DNA of 64,000 bases, from positions 3,410,001-3,474,000 of the forward strand of contig NZ_JAKNTO010000001.1 of NCBI RefSeq assembly GCF_022440845.1. Direction: 5' to 3'. A program made the position numbers and the translations under genes. Positions 8,612 through 17,050 of this stretch are shown here, in pieces. The notes below the pieces were generated by a model, which was not told where the DNA came from, made no database searches, and was given only the letters and a program-made list of their open reading frames with translations. The stretch's first letter is position 1. The number at the start of each line of letters is the position of its first letter. Source of the stretch: Ruminococcus sp. OA3 (GTDB lineage Bacteria; Bacillota; Clostridia; Lachnospirales; Lachnospiraceae).

Positions 8612-8710
8612 ATGCACTTCGTGCATAGATGCGCAGCTCGCGGAAAGGAAACTACTGCTTTGCAGTCCGCTCGCGCGCGGAGATTGCGCGAGAGCGCAAT
8701 TTTTTTATAA
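8612..8710 (+). CDS. Possible 32-residue leader peptide (uORF) in MATE leader
   Basis: Short reading frame starting MHFVHRCAARGKETT and ending in TAA at 8710, inside the structured 5' leader of the MATE gene and read entirely through its hairpins. Its Shine-Dalgarno is poor, so translation is uncertain. It could be a real leader peptide whose translation controls the terminator at 8683-8706, or only a by-product of the stem-loops. Confidence 0.3.
   Translation: MHFVHRCAARGKETTALQSARARRLRESAIFL
8683..8706 (+). terminator. Attenuator-type terminator in the MATE leader
   Basis: ATTGCGC - GAGA - GCGCAAT followed by six T, ending about 22 bases before the MATE start codon and therefore between promoter and gene. 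Upstream sequence GCTCGCGC (8669-8676) can pair with GCGCGAG inside the terminator stem, offering an alternative antiterminator fold. Additional upstream hairpins lie at 8572-8610 (TATTACATAGG arms), 8612-8626 and 8650-8665. Confidence 0.72.
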
Positions 8711-8728
8711 CGGGGAGGAATAATACAA

Positions 8729-10078
8729 ATGAGTAAATTCGAAACCAACTTATCGGAGGGGAATGTTGCCACACAGCTTATTAAATTTTCCCTTCCTTTT
8801 CTGGTGTCCAATCTCATACAATCACTCTACAATGTTGCTGATATGCTGATCGTCGGGAACTTCAGCGGTACGAACAGTCTGTCGGGGGTCAATATCGGCG
8901 GACAGATCACGTTTGTCCTGACCAATATCATCGTAGGGCTCTGCACCGGTGGTACCGTTCTGATCGCACAGTATCTGGGAGCAGGCAAACGTCAGAACAT
9001 GAAAAAAGTAACAGCCACTTTGATGACCACCCTGCTGATCGGCGCCATCGTCATCACCGCCGCAATGCTGATCATAAAGGTTCCGCTGCTGCGCCTGATG
9101 CAGACACCTTCAGAATCTTTTTCAGAAGCCAACCGCTATCTGACCGTGACAGTCAGCGGAATCATCTTTATCTTTGGTTACAATGCATTCAGCGCAATTC
9201 TTCGCGGTATGGGTGACAGTAAACGTCCCTTTTACTTTGTACTGATCGCATGTGTCACAAATATCGTGATGGATCTTCTGCTGGTTGGAGTTTTTCATCT
9301 CGGTGCATTCGGTGCTGCCGTTGCAACTGTCTTTTCGCAGGCTCTCAGTATGATCCTCTGTATGATTTATCTGATAAGAAACGATTTTATCTTTGATTTC
9401 AGACTGTCTTCCTTTCGGATCGACCGTTTCAGCCTCAAGAAAATATTCCAGATCGGGCTGCCCAGCGCAGTGCAGAACGGGGTTACGGGTCTCTCCTTTA
9501 TGATCATCACTACACTTGCCAATGTCATCGGCGGTGTGGAGGCCTCCGCCGCGGTAGGTGTCGTCTCCAAATTCAACGGTTTTGCGATCATGCCTGCGGT
9601 TGCGATGGGCGCATCCATTTCCACCATGTGCGCGCAGAATATCGGTGCGAACCGCTGGGACCGTGCACTGAAAGCGTGCAGGATCGGAACTGGTATCGCT
9701 GCTGCCGTGAGCTTTGCCATTTTTATTCTGGCAGAATTATTTCCTGCCCGGATCCTGTCAATGTTTGATAACAATCCGGACATGATTGCATACGGCATCA
9801 CTTATATCCGGCCATTTGCCCTGGATTACCTGATCGTGCCTTTCTGTTTCTGCATCAACGGGCTGTATATTGCCTCTGGTCACACGACCTTCTCGTTGAT
9901 CAACAGCATGATGTCCGCCCTGGTGCTGCGCATACCGGCATGTATCCTGATCTCTACCGTCCTGGGGCTCGGCATCGCAGGCGTAGGCATGGGAGCTCCG
10001 ATAGCTTCAGCCGGCTCCCTGTTTCTTATTATATGGTTTTATTTCAGCGGAAGATGGAGGAAAAATCTGGCACAATGA
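8729..10078 (+). CDS. MATE family multidrug/metabolite efflux transporter
   Basis: 449-residue protein with about 12 membrane helices in two repeats, as in MATE exporters driven by Na+ or H+. N-terminal SLPFLVSNLIQSLYNVADMLIVGNFSG and the repeat-2 start IGLPSAVQNGVTGLSFMIITTLANVIGG are family signatures, with SAILRGMGDSKRPFYFVL between. Preceded by GGGGAGGAA. A promoter and a terminator-bearing leader precede it, suggesting induced expression by attenuation. The stop overlaps the start of the phosphopantetheinyl transferase gene (ATGA). Substrate unknown. Confidence 0.9.
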   Translation: MSKFETNLSEGNVATQLIKFSLPFLVSNLIQSLYNVADMLIVGNFSGTNSLSGVNIGGQITFVLTNIIVGLCTGGTVLIAQYLGAGKRQNMKKVTATLMTTLLIGAIVITAAMLIIKVPLLRLMQTPSESFSEANRYLTVTVSGIIFIFGYNAFSAILRGMGDSKRPFYFVLIACVTNIVMDLLLVGVFHLGAFGAAVATVFSQALSMILCMIYLIRNDFIFDFRLSSFRIDRFSLKKIFQIGLPSAVQNGVTGLSFMIITTLANVIGGVEASAAVGVVSKFNGFAIMPAVAMGASISTMCAQNIGANRWDRALKACRIGTGIAAAVSFAIFILAELFPARILSMFDNNPDMIAYGITYIRPFALDYLIVPFCFCINGLYIASGHTTFSLINSMMSALVLRIPACILISTVLGLGIAGVGMGAPIASAGSLFLIIWFYFSGRWRKNLAQ

Positions 10079-10713
10079 TCTACATTTTCGATGACTTACA
10101 GACTCTTACGAAAGATATGATACAGCAGGCCTGTCAAATCCTGCCCAGACAGCGTATGGAAAAAATCAGCTGTTATCATTTTGAACGCGACCGTAATCTG
10201 GGAATCACCGCATATCTTCTTCTGCATTACGGTCTGAAATTGGAGTATGGCATTGATGAGCCTGTTGAATTTGATCTCGGTTTGCATGGAAAACCATCCC
10301 TGAAAAAATATCCGGATATTCATTTCAGCATTTCACACTGCCGTGCCGGTGCCCTGTGCAGCATATCAGACGCACCTGTTGGCGCTGACATCCAGGAGAT
10401 TGAGAACACTTACAGCAAGGTGATGCGCAGGGTAATGACTGAGAAAGAAATTTCCATTATCACAGACAGCCCTTGTCCGGATATCGCATTTACCACGTTC
10501 TGGGTTTTAAAGGAATGCTATATCAAATATCTGGGCACAGGACTGTCGGAGGAACTCCGGAAGCTTGATTTTTCTGAGACGTATAAAACGAATCGTTTTC
10601 GTGATTGTTTCTGCCGTCACCGCCGCACTGCCCGTTACTGTTATTCTAATTGCACTGCTGAAGAGACAATCCCCGCTGTAAACCTCCTGACCGCTGAACA
10701 GCTGTTCCGGTAA
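10075..10713 (+). CDS. 4'-phosphopantetheinyl transferase (Sfp family)
   Basis: Transfers phosphopantetheine from CoA to carrier-protein serines. The 212-residue protein shows the Sfp-type motifs LHGKPSLKKYPDIHFSISHC, APVGADIQEIE (Mg-binding Asp) and FWVLKECYIKYLGTGL, the family WxxKEAxxK block with Cys in place of Ala. The start at 10075 overlaps the MATE stop by four bases, so the two are coupled. No carrier-protein, NRPS or PKS gene is visible in the window. The last 40 residues are poorly conserved and Cys/Arg-rich. It converges with the next gene, three bases apart. Confidence 0.87.
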   Translation: MIYIFDDLQTLTKDMIQQACQILPRQRMEKISCYHFERDRNLGITAYLLLHYGLKLEYGIDEPVEFDLGLHGKPSLKKYPDIHFSISHCRAGALCSISDAPVGADIQEIENTYSKVMRRVMTEKEISIITDSPCPDIAFTTFWVLKECYIKYLGTGLSEELRKLDFSETYKTNRFRDCFCRHRRTARYCYSNCTAEETIPAVNLLTAEQLFR

Positions 10714-10716
10714 CTA

Positions 10717-12060
10717 TTACGCATTCGACATCGTTCTCTTTTTTTCATCGCATGCTTTCTTCGCTGTCACGCGGTCAACCCCGCGCTTGGCGAACACGGA
10801 GATCATCCAGGTTATAAACTGGGCAAGAGGAACTGACATCCACACCCCTGACAATCCAAGGACCGGGACAGACGGCAGTAAGATCAGCAAAACAAACAGC
10901 AGCACCGGTTCCGCATACACCAGCAGATATGAAAGTATACTTTTTTCCGTAGCATAAAAATATGCAGTCGTAATTCTGACATAGGCAAGAAATACAAGGG
11001 TCACCAAAAACATCGGGAGATAACTGGATACATCCTGATTTGTCTTAACGGAAGCGCCAAACAGAAAGCCTGCATATCTCCGCGCAAAAAACAATCCCGT
11101 CATACATATAAGCCCAATTGCACCGCTGGTCAAATAAGCCAGCTTTCGTATTTGTTTCATAATGTCCTTTTTATTTTCGCTGTAATAACGGCTGATCAGT
11201 GGCTGACTCCCATCCCCAACCCCCTGCAGAAGAAGATAGACAACAGCCGTAATATAGGCAATACAGCCATATACGGCAACAGACTGTTCTCCACCGTGCA
11301 TCAGTAAAAAGCGATTCATAAGGATCGTTGTGATCTGCGGTGAGAAGGTGAGCCCAAACGGTGCAATGGAAACCTTGAGGATGGTTCCGGAAAAACTCAG
11401 CAGTTTCTTTAATTCCGGCAGTTTAAATCCTATCCTCTTCACGGTCAGAAATGAAATTGCAGCCAGCATTGTTACAGACTGCCCGATGATCGTTGCCCAC
11501 GCCGCACCGGCCATTCCAAAACCATATATCCATACGAACAGATAATCCAGCAGGATATTAGACAAAAAACCGGCAATCATTGCGGCCATTGCAAAGGTAG
11601 CTCCGCCCAGATTACGGATAAACGGTACAAGCCCCGTAGCAAAAACCTGAAAAACGGTTCCCAGGGCAATGATCCGCACATACTCGGCAGTCAATCGGTA
11701 CGCTTCCCCTTCCGCTCCCAGCAGGCTGAGCAGCGGATGAATCAGCAGCAAGATTGCCGTCATAATGAAGACGCTGACAAGAAACAGCAGAAATGCCGTG
11801 CTGCTGAAACATTCCTCTGCTTCCTTTTTCTTTTCCTGACCGCTGAGGATTGTGAAACGAATTGCACCCGACAATCCGATTCCCGTTCCAACCGCCTGAA
11901 TAAAAGCCGCAACAGGAAAGCCCAACGTAATAGATGCCAGTCCAATATCCCCGATACTCTGACCGACAAAGAATCCATCCACAATGGTGTATACACCGGA
12001 AAGAGCAAACGCCAGTACAGAAGGGATAACAAATTTAAAAAACATTTTATTGTTATTCAT
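10717..12060 (-). CDS. MATE family efflux transporter, MarR-associated
   Basis: 447-residue polytopic MATE protein starting MNNNKMFFKFVIPSVLAF, with ALSGVYTIVDGFFVGQSIGDIGLASI in the first helices and a second repeat near ILKVSIAPFGLTFSPQITTILMN. The ATG at 12060 lies inside the end of the upstream marR gene (8-base overlap) and follows AAAGGAG; a longer frame would extend 18 codons into marR. Coupling to marR implies that the transporter is controlled by that repressor and its ligand. Confidence 0.9.
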   Translation of the reverse strand: MNNNKMFFKFVIPSVLAFALSGVYTIVDGFFVGQSIGDIGLASITLGFPVAAFIQAVGTGIGLSGAIRFTILSGQEKKKEAEECFSSTAFLLFLVSVFIMTAILLLIHPLLSLLGAEGEAYRLTAEYVRIIALGTVFQVFATGLVPFIRNLGGATFAMAAMIAGFLSNILLDYLFVWIYGFGMAGAAWATIIGQSVTMLAAISFLTVKRIGFKLPELKKLLSFSGTILKVSIAPFGLTFSPQITTILMNRFLLMHGGEQSVAVYGCIAYITAVVYLLLQGVGDGSQPLISRYYSENKKDIMKQIRKLAYLTSGAIGLICMTGLFFARRYAGFLFGASVKTNQDVSSYLPMFLVTLVFLAYVRITTAYFYATEKSILSYLLVYAEPVLLFVLLILLPSVPVLGLSGVWMSVPLAQFITWMISVFAKRGVDRVTAKKACDEKKRTMSNA

Positions 12061-12508
12061 TCTCGTTTTGATCTCCTTTTCGGAATAAATCTGTAAACAG
12101 AGTGAGGTCATCACTCATTCTTTTCATACGGTCCGCCCCCATCGTCTTTATTACAAACAGTTCCAGATGACGCAGCTCAGAAATTATTTTATTTGCATAC
12201 TCTTTCCCTGCAGGGGTGGGCTTAATCAGCTTATTCCGTTTATCTGACGGCATAGGAACCAATTCTATAAGCCTGCGTTTTTCAAAATCCTTCAGAATCA
12301 TATTGACTGTCTGCTTGGGAATCACCCATTTCTGACTGATTATTTTCTGTGTACAGATTCCTTCTTCTTCGTAGAGTGAATACAAGACCATAACACTGTT
12401 AAAGGACAGTCCATGAGCTTTTGACCATTCTTCATAAACAAAATTAGCCTCGCGCCAGCTCGTATAGTATCTGCTCAACTGTTCCATCAAAACTGAATTT
12501 TTCAACAT
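12053..12508 (-). CDS. MarR family transcriptional regulator
   Basis: 151-residue winged-helix protein. After MLKNSVLMEQLSRYYTSWREANFVYEEW comes the DNA-binding part with ICTQKIISQKWVIPKQTVNMILKDFEKRRLIELVPMPSDKRNK, where the recognition helix and the beta-wing (DKRNK) are clear. The ATG at 12508 has GGAGGG 7 bases upstream; the longer frame has no such site. It overlaps the MATE gene it probably represses and has a large inverted repeat across its own promoter. MarR repressors usually dissociate when bound by small phenolic or lipophilic ligands. Confidence 0.9.
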   Translation of the reverse strand: MLKNSVLMEQLSRYYTSWREANFVYEEWSKAHGLSFNSVMVLYSLYEEEGICTQKIISQKWVIPKQTVNMILKDFEKRRLIELVPMPSDKRNKLIKPTPAGKEYANKIISELRHLELFVIKTMGADRMKRMSDDLTLFTDLFRKGDQNENE

Positions 12509-12524
12509 ATTGCCCTCCATGAAT

Positions 12525-12576
12525 TTAGTCCAATTCCGTACCAATATAATATAGTACAGAATCGGACTAATGTCAA
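12525..12576 (-). promoter_or_regulatory. marR-MATE promoter with overlapping operator palindrome
   Basis: Minus-strand TTGACA (12571-12576) and TATATT (12548-12553), 17-bp spacer. An inverted repeat with 17-base arms (12525-12541 and 12554-12570, 15 of 17 complementary, TTAGTCC at the outer ends) flanks the -10 element. This geometry fits MarR dimers occluding the promoter. Confidence 0.8.
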
Positions 12577-12595
12577 GAGAGTTTTTCACCAAACA

Positions 12596-12625
12596 AATCC
12601 GGCGTGACATTCATCACGCCGGATT
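12596..12625 (-). terminator. Terminator after the cupin gene
   Basis: Perfect 12-bp stem AATCCGGCGTGA with a 6-base loop, then a T-rich stretch on the minus strand. It closes the SH3-fabG-MATE-MATE-cupin transcript just before the marR promoter. Confidence 0.8.
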
Positions 12626-12640
12626 ACCGAAACTGATCAA

Positions 12641-12982
12641 TTATTCATAATATATAAGCGCCATCAGATCCAGAGGCTCATCCGAGTTATTCTCAATAGA
12701 ATGAGATTCATTGAAATTAATCACACATACGTCGCCCGGTCCGACCTCCGTCCTGGAACCATCATGATCCTCAAAAATACCATGTCCGCTCAGGATATAA
12801 TACGGCTCCGTATTACCCACATGCTGATGGCGTCCAATGCTGCTGTGTGGCATTATCCGGAGCATCGCATACATTTTACCATGCCCGTTTAACTCCTCCT
12901 CCGACACAATATAATGAAATTCCACGCTTCCCATTCCGCCGCGCAGGCCTTCAACTACCTTTACCTCAGGTTTTCTTACCAT
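12641..12982 (-). CDS. Small cupin-domain protein
   Basis: 113-residue single cupin barrel. Motif 1 is visible as SIGRHQHVGNTEPYYILSGHG (metal-binding His, His and Glu) and motif 2 as GDVCVINFNESHSIENN. Start ATG at 12982, 8 bases after AGGAGG, rather than an ATG 17 codons upstream. Such stand-alone cupins can be sugar-phosphate isomerases, metabolite-binding proteins or oxygenases; nothing here decides. It is the last gene of the MATE/FabG cluster. Confidence 0.85.
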   Translation of the reverse strand: MVRKPEVKVVEGLRGGMGSVEFHYIVSEEELNGHGKMYAMLRIMPHSSIGRHQHVGNTEPYYILSGHGIFEDHDGSRTEVGPGDVCVINFNESHSIENNSDEPLDLMALIYYE

Positions 12983-13042
12983 ATCAGGTACCTCCTCGTA
13001 CACTTTTTTCCATTCTATCAAATGCAGGCTCATTCGTAAATA

Positions 13043-14371
13043 CTAAACCACCCGTATCTGTTTCCATTTTCCCTTTTTATAGCGTACACCGAAAGCGACC
13101 GTCCGGAACACCCAGTCGATCACCATGGCCACCCAGACGCCGATCGCTCCCCAGCCCAGATATTGTCCCAGTATCACGCTGAACACCAGGCGGAACGTGA
13201 TCATTGAAAAAATCGAGATAAACATCGTATATTTCACATCCCCGGAAGCACGCAGTGCATGAGCGACAGTGAACGACAGCGGCCACAAGAAGGTGCCGAC
13301 GCCGTCATGGATCCACACCAGCACAAAGGCACAGTGGTACGCTTCCTCCGAGAGCGAATAGACCTTCAGAATCCACGGAAGGCAGGCGAGCAGCACAATA
13401 TTCAGGCAGGCGAGCATTATATAAGTGATCTTCAGCAGCTTTTTCAGGTAATACTTCGCCTGCGCACTGTCTCCCGCTCCCATGCACCGCCCGATCACAG
13501 TGATGACCGCCAGATTGATCGCATGTCCCGGCAAAAGACCAAGGTTGTCCAGATTATTCGCCACTGCGTTGGCGGCAATCTGAGCCGTCCCAAACCCTGC
13601 GATGATGCTGACCACCAGTACCCGGCCCAGCTGGAACAGTCCGTTTTCGATGCCGCTCGGAATCGCAATATACAAAATCTTTTTAATCAGCTTCGGTGCC
13701 GGTCGGAACACCGAAGCGAACCGTATATAAATCAGATTATCCGGATTTCTCACCTGATACAGCAGGATGCCTGCTGCAAATATCCTGGAGATCGTTGACG
13801 CGATCGCCGCTCCTGCCACACCCATATGAAGACCGTAGATTAAAAATGTATCGCCGATGATGTTGACCGCATTCATCCCCAACGCCGCCTGCATGGATAT
13901 CTTTGAATTCCCCATGGAGCGGAACAATGCCGCACAGCAGTTAAAAATTGCAAGAAACGGAAAGCCCAGCGCGATATACACCAGATATATCTGTGCATTT
14001 CGCATAACATCTGAGTCGATCTCCCCATAGATCAGTCTGAGCAGAGGTGCCTTGAACACCAGCATTACCGCCATTATCACAACAGAGATTGCCATGGCGA
14101 TCAGCAGCAGCTGACTGGCGGCCTCGCAGGCAGTTTCTCTCTTTTTCTTTCCGATATACTGTGAGACAATGACGGCTCCCCCTGTAGCCAGTGCAGCAAA
14201 GATACTGTTCAGCAGATTTACTACCATATCCACAAGTGATACACCCGAAATAGCCGCCTCACCGGCAAGTGAAACCATCGTTGTATCAACCATTCCAACC
14301 GCAACAGACAGAATCTGCTCCACGATCAGCGGAATAATCAGCTTTTTAAGATCCTTATTAGAAAACAACAT
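13043..14371 (-). CDS. MATE family efflux transporter (tandem copy 2)
   Basis: 442-residue MATE transporter (MLFSNKDLKKLIIPLIVEQILSVAVGMVDTTMVS). It is a close paralogue of the adjacent gene at 14376-15710: long blocks such as QLGRVLVVSIIAGFGTAQIA and the C-terminal VRYKKGKWK are shared, so the pair arose by tandem duplication. The duplicates differ mainly in loops and helix 3-4 residues, leaving possible substrate divergence. Gap to the upstream copy is 4 bases. Confidence 0.92.
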   Translation of the reverse strand: MLFSNKDLKKLIIPLIVEQILSVAVGMVDTTMVSLAGEAAISGVSLVDMVVNLLNSIFAALATGGAVIVSQYIGKKKRETACEAASQLLLIAMAISVVIMAVMLVFKAPLLRLIYGEIDSDVMRNAQIYLVYIALGFPFLAIFNCCAALFRSMGNSKISMQAALGMNAVNIIGDTFLIYGLHMGVAGAAIASTISRIFAAGILLYQVRNPDNLIYIRFASVFRPAPKLIKKILYIAIPSGIENGLFQLGRVLVVSIIAGFGTAQIAANAVANNLDNLGLLPGHAINLAVITVIGRCMGAGDSAQAKYYLKKLLKITYIMLACLNIVLLACLPWILKVYSLSEEAYHCAFVLVWIHDGVGTFLWPLSFTVAHALRASGDVKYTMFISIFSMITFRLVFSVILGQYLGWGAIGVWVAMVIDWVFRTVAFGVRYKKGKWKQIRVV

Positions 14372-14375
14372 ACTC

Positions 14376-15710
14376 TCAGACTATCCTCATTTTCTTCCAT
14401 TTTCCTTTTTTGTAGCGGACACCAAACATGATCGTCCGGAAAGACCAGTCAAGAACCATGGCAATCCAGACGCCAATTGCTCCCCACTGCAGATAGCTTC
14501 CAAGTATCACGCTGGCAGCCAGGCGAAATACCACCATCGAAAAGATGGAGATAAACATGGTATACTTCACATCGCCTGCCGCCCGAAGTGCATTCGGAAC
14601 CATAAAGGACAGAGGCCAGATCAGCGTACCCGCCACGTTGTGAATCCATACCAGAATAAAGGCATAGTGGTACGCTTCCGGAGAAAGAGAATAGATATTC
14701 AGAATCCACGGAAGTCCGCCCAGCAGTACGATATTTGTACAGAGCGTGAGCAAGTATGTGATTTTCAATAATTTTTTCATGTAAAACGCCGCCTGCCGGC
14801 CATCACCCGCACCCATGCAGCGGCCAATCACCGTGATGACTGCCAGATTAACCGACAATCCGGCTATAACACCAAGGGCGTCGAGGTTATTTGCCACCGC
14901 ATTGGCAGCGATCTGTGCCGTACCAAAACCGGCAATAATACTGACTACCAGCACCCGCCCCAGCTGAAACAGTCCGCTTTCTATACCGCTTGGAATGCCA
15001 ATGTACAATATTTTTTTGATCAGCACCAGATCTGCCCGGAAAATATGACGGATACGGATATACACTTCATTCTTCTGACTGCGCGCACAGTAAATCAAAA
15101 TAACTGCGGAACAGAATCTCGAGAACGTAGAAGCAATGGCTGCCCCCGCTGCCCCCATGTGAAGTCCGTAGATCAGCAGAGTATCTCCTGCCACGTTGAT
15201 GATATTCATGATAAGTGCAGCCTGCATGGAAATCCTGGAATTTCCCATGGAGCGAAATAATGCAGCGCACGAGTTAAACAGTGCGAGAAATGGGAACCCG
15301 ATGGAAATATAAATCAGATAGGTCAGTGCATTCTGCATGACTTCCGGCTCAATATCCCCGTAGATCAGACTCAGGATCGGCTGCCTGAAAAGCAGCATAA
15401 CCGCCATAATGACAACGGAAATAACAAGCGATATCAGCAGCAGCTGATTGGCAGCTTCACATGCCGTATCTCTTTTACGTTTCCCAAGATACTGTGAAAC
15501 AATGACCGCCCCTCCTGTTGCCAGTGCAGCGAATATATTAATCATCAGATTCACGATCATATCTACAAGAGAAACGCCGGAGATTGCAGCTTCTCCGGCC
15601 ATAGATACCATTGCCGTATCAACCATTCCGACGGTTATCGCCAGAACCTGTTCGATGATCAATGGGATTATTAATTTTCTCAGGTCTTTGTTTGAAAAAA
15701 ACATATTCAT
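14376..15710 (-). CDS. MATE family efflux transporter (tandem copy 1)
   Basis: 444-residue MATE transporter starting MNMFFSNKDLRKLIIPLIIEQ. Twelve helices; the repeat-2 start IGIPSGIESGLFQLGRVLVV is conserved. Nearly contiguous with fabG upstream (5 bases) and its paralogue downstream, so all are in one transcript. A second ATG two codons in is equally acceptable as the start. Substrate unknown; co-transcription with a FabG-like reductase suggests export of a product or by-product of that enzyme, which is only inference. Confidence 0.92.
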   Translation of the reverse strand: MNMFFSNKDLRKLIIPLIIEQVLAITVGMVDTAMVSMAGEAAISGVSLVDMIVNLMINIFAALATGGAVIVSQYLGKRKRDTACEAANQLLLISLVISVVIMAVMLLFRQPILSLIYGDIEPEVMQNALTYLIYISIGFPFLALFNSCAALFRSMGNSRISMQAALIMNIINVAGDTLLIYGLHMGAAGAAIASTFSRFCSAVILIYCARSQKNEVYIRIRHIFRADLVLIKKILYIGIPSGIESGLFQLGRVLVVSIIAGFGTAQIAANAVANNLDALGVIAGLSVNLAVITVIGRCMGAGDGRQAAFYMKKLLKITYLLTLCTNIVLLGGLPWILNIYSLSPEAYHYAFILVWIHNVAGTLIWPLSFMVPNALRAAGDVKYTMFISIFSMVVFRLAASVILGSYLQWGAIGVWIAMVLDWSFRTIMFGVRYKKGKWKKMRIV

Positions 15711-15715
15711 CAGCC

Positions 15716-16456
15716 CTAGATGGCCATACCTCCATCCACACAGATGATCTGCCCTGTTATGTATCCAGCCTCATCCGAAGCAAAGAAAGCCGCCATGCCG
15801 GCAACGTCTTCCGGCTCACCAATGCGCTGCATCGGGATCCTCGCAATCGTCTTCTCCTTGATCTTGTCAGAAAGTACTTCCGTCATATCTGTCCTGATAA
15901 AACCCGGAGCAATCGCATTCACTGTGATTCCGCGGCTTGCCCACTCTCTTCCCATCGTCTTGGTCAGACCTATAATACCCGCCTTGGATGCCGCATAGTT
16001 GGCCTGTGCCACATTGCCGAGTACTCCGGATGTGGAAGTCAGGTTGATGACTCTCCCGCTCTTTCTCTCCAGGAAATGAGCAGCCAGATGGTGCATGGTG
16101 TTAAAGCAGCTCTTGCAATTTGTATTCATCACCAGATCATAATCAGCTTCATTGATCTTTCCAATGAACTGATCCCTCGTAATACCCGCATTATTGACCA
16201 GAATATCAATATGGCCGTGTTTCGCAAGCAAGTCCTGAATCATGTCGCCAACAGCCTGATAGTCGGCAACGTCACAGGCATAACTCTCAGCCTGCCCGCC
16301 CTTTGCAAGAATCTCCTGTACAACTTCCTCAGCCTTCTCTTTCGACTGATTGTAATTGACGATCACGTGAGCTCCATTTGCAGCCAGTTTTACTGCAACT
16401 GCACGTCCGATTCCCCTGCTCGCACCTGTCACAAGTGCAACTTTATTATCCAGCAT
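15716..16456 (-). CDS. FabG-like short-chain dehydrogenase/reductase (3-oxoacyl-ACP reductase family)
   Basis: 246-residue classical SDR: TGASRGIG cofactor motif, NNAG (VNNAGITRD), catalytic Ser in NLTSTSGVLG, YAASK catalytic pair, then IAPGFIRTDMT and the C-terminal ITGQIICVDGGMAI typical of FabG. The start chosen is the ATG at 16456 after GAGAGGG; an ATG at 16474 overlapping the upstream stop is possible. It sits outside a fatty-acid gene cluster and next to transporters, so it may reduce another keto substrate rather than serve core lipid synthesis. Confidence 0.88.
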   Translation of the reverse strand: MLDNKVALVTGASRGIGRAVAVKLAANGAHVIVNYNQSKEKAEEVVQEILAKGGQAESYACDVADYQAVGDMIQDLLAKHGHIDILVNNAGITRDQFIGKINEADYDLVMNTNCKSCFNTMHHLAAHFLERKSGRVINLTSTSGVLGNVAQANYAASKAGIIGLTKTMGREWASRGITVNAIAPGFIRTDMTEVLSDKIKEKTIARIPMQRIGEPEDVAGMAAFFASDEAGYITGQIICVDGGMAI

Positions 16457-16470
16457 AACTTTTATCCCTC

Positions 16471-16869
16471 TCATTCTTCATCCTGTATTGTGTCAGTCAG
16501 GTAATCCTTGTAGACATAGGCAGTTTTGCCATCAAATACAATTTCATACCAACCATCTTCTTTTCCGGTGACTGTAACTTTTTCTCCGGCTGTCAGTTCA
16601 CCGATCACAGTTCCCTGTGTGCTGGGCATAGTCCGTACATTAACCGCGGAACTGCAGTACATCACAGTACCGTCCGGTGTTTCGTCCGGAGCGATCACAT
16701 CGCTGTCGTACCCTTCATTCTGAGCATTCTCTGCTTCATCTTCCAATTGTCCCGGAGTCTTCGGCTGGGTCACTTTCGCCTCTTCCCGAAGCGGAAATGG
16801 ATTGCATCCCGTAAAAATACCGGTACATAAAACAAATACCAGGGCGGTGCTCACTATCTTTCTTCCCAT
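16471..16869 (-). CDS. SH3-domain (SH3b) lipoprotein
   Basis: 132-residue secreted lipoprotein. Signal peptide with lipobox IFTGC, an acidic linker, and a C-terminal bacterial SH3 fold (VMYCSSAVNVRTMPSTQGTVIGELTAGEKVTVTGKEDGWYEIVFDGKTAYVYKDYL). SH3b domains usually bind cell-wall peptides, so a cell-surface role is likely. First gene of the operon leading to fabG and the MATE pair; its TGA overlaps an alternative fabG ATG. No catalytic domain is present. Confidence 0.87.
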   Translation of the reverse strand: MGRKIVSTALVFVLCTGIFTGCNPFPLREEAKVTQPKTPGQLEDEAENAQNEGYDSDVIAPDETPDGTVMYCSSAVNVRTMPSTQGTVIGELTAGEKVTVTGKEDGWYEIVFDGKTAYVYKDYLTDTIQDEE

Positions 16870-16907
16870 TGTGCACTCCTTCCATTCGTTTCACATAACA
16901 CTACAAT

Positions 16908-16936
16908 ATTATACTATCACAATCCGAAATCCACAA
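16908..16936 (-). promoter_or_regulatory. Promoter for the SH3-fabG-MATE operon
   Basis: Minus-strand TTGTGG (16931-16936) and TATAAT (16908-16913), 17-bp spacer, about 40 bases before the SH3 lipoprotein start. Confidence 0.65.
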
Positions 16937-17010
16937 TGTGTATTTTATACAACTTTTAGACTTCTTTCACGCATCCTTTAGGAAATCCGTCCTTTTTCCC
17001 CATATCAAAA

Positions 17011-17040
17011 ACTGCTGTATCCTTTTTTGGATACAGCAGT
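17011..17040 (-). terminator. Terminator of the inositol/URO-D operon
   Basis: Perfect 12-bp stem ACTGCTGTATCC with a 6-base loop and a T-tract on the minus strand, just after the iolH-like gene. Confidence 0.9.
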
Positions 17041-17050
17041 CATTACATCA

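Noticed and set aside
8491-8817. 108-codon minus-strand frame across the MATE leader and gene start
   Set aside because: It runs antisense through a promoter, hairpins and the beginning of a solid MATE gene, has no family resemblance and no ribosome site.
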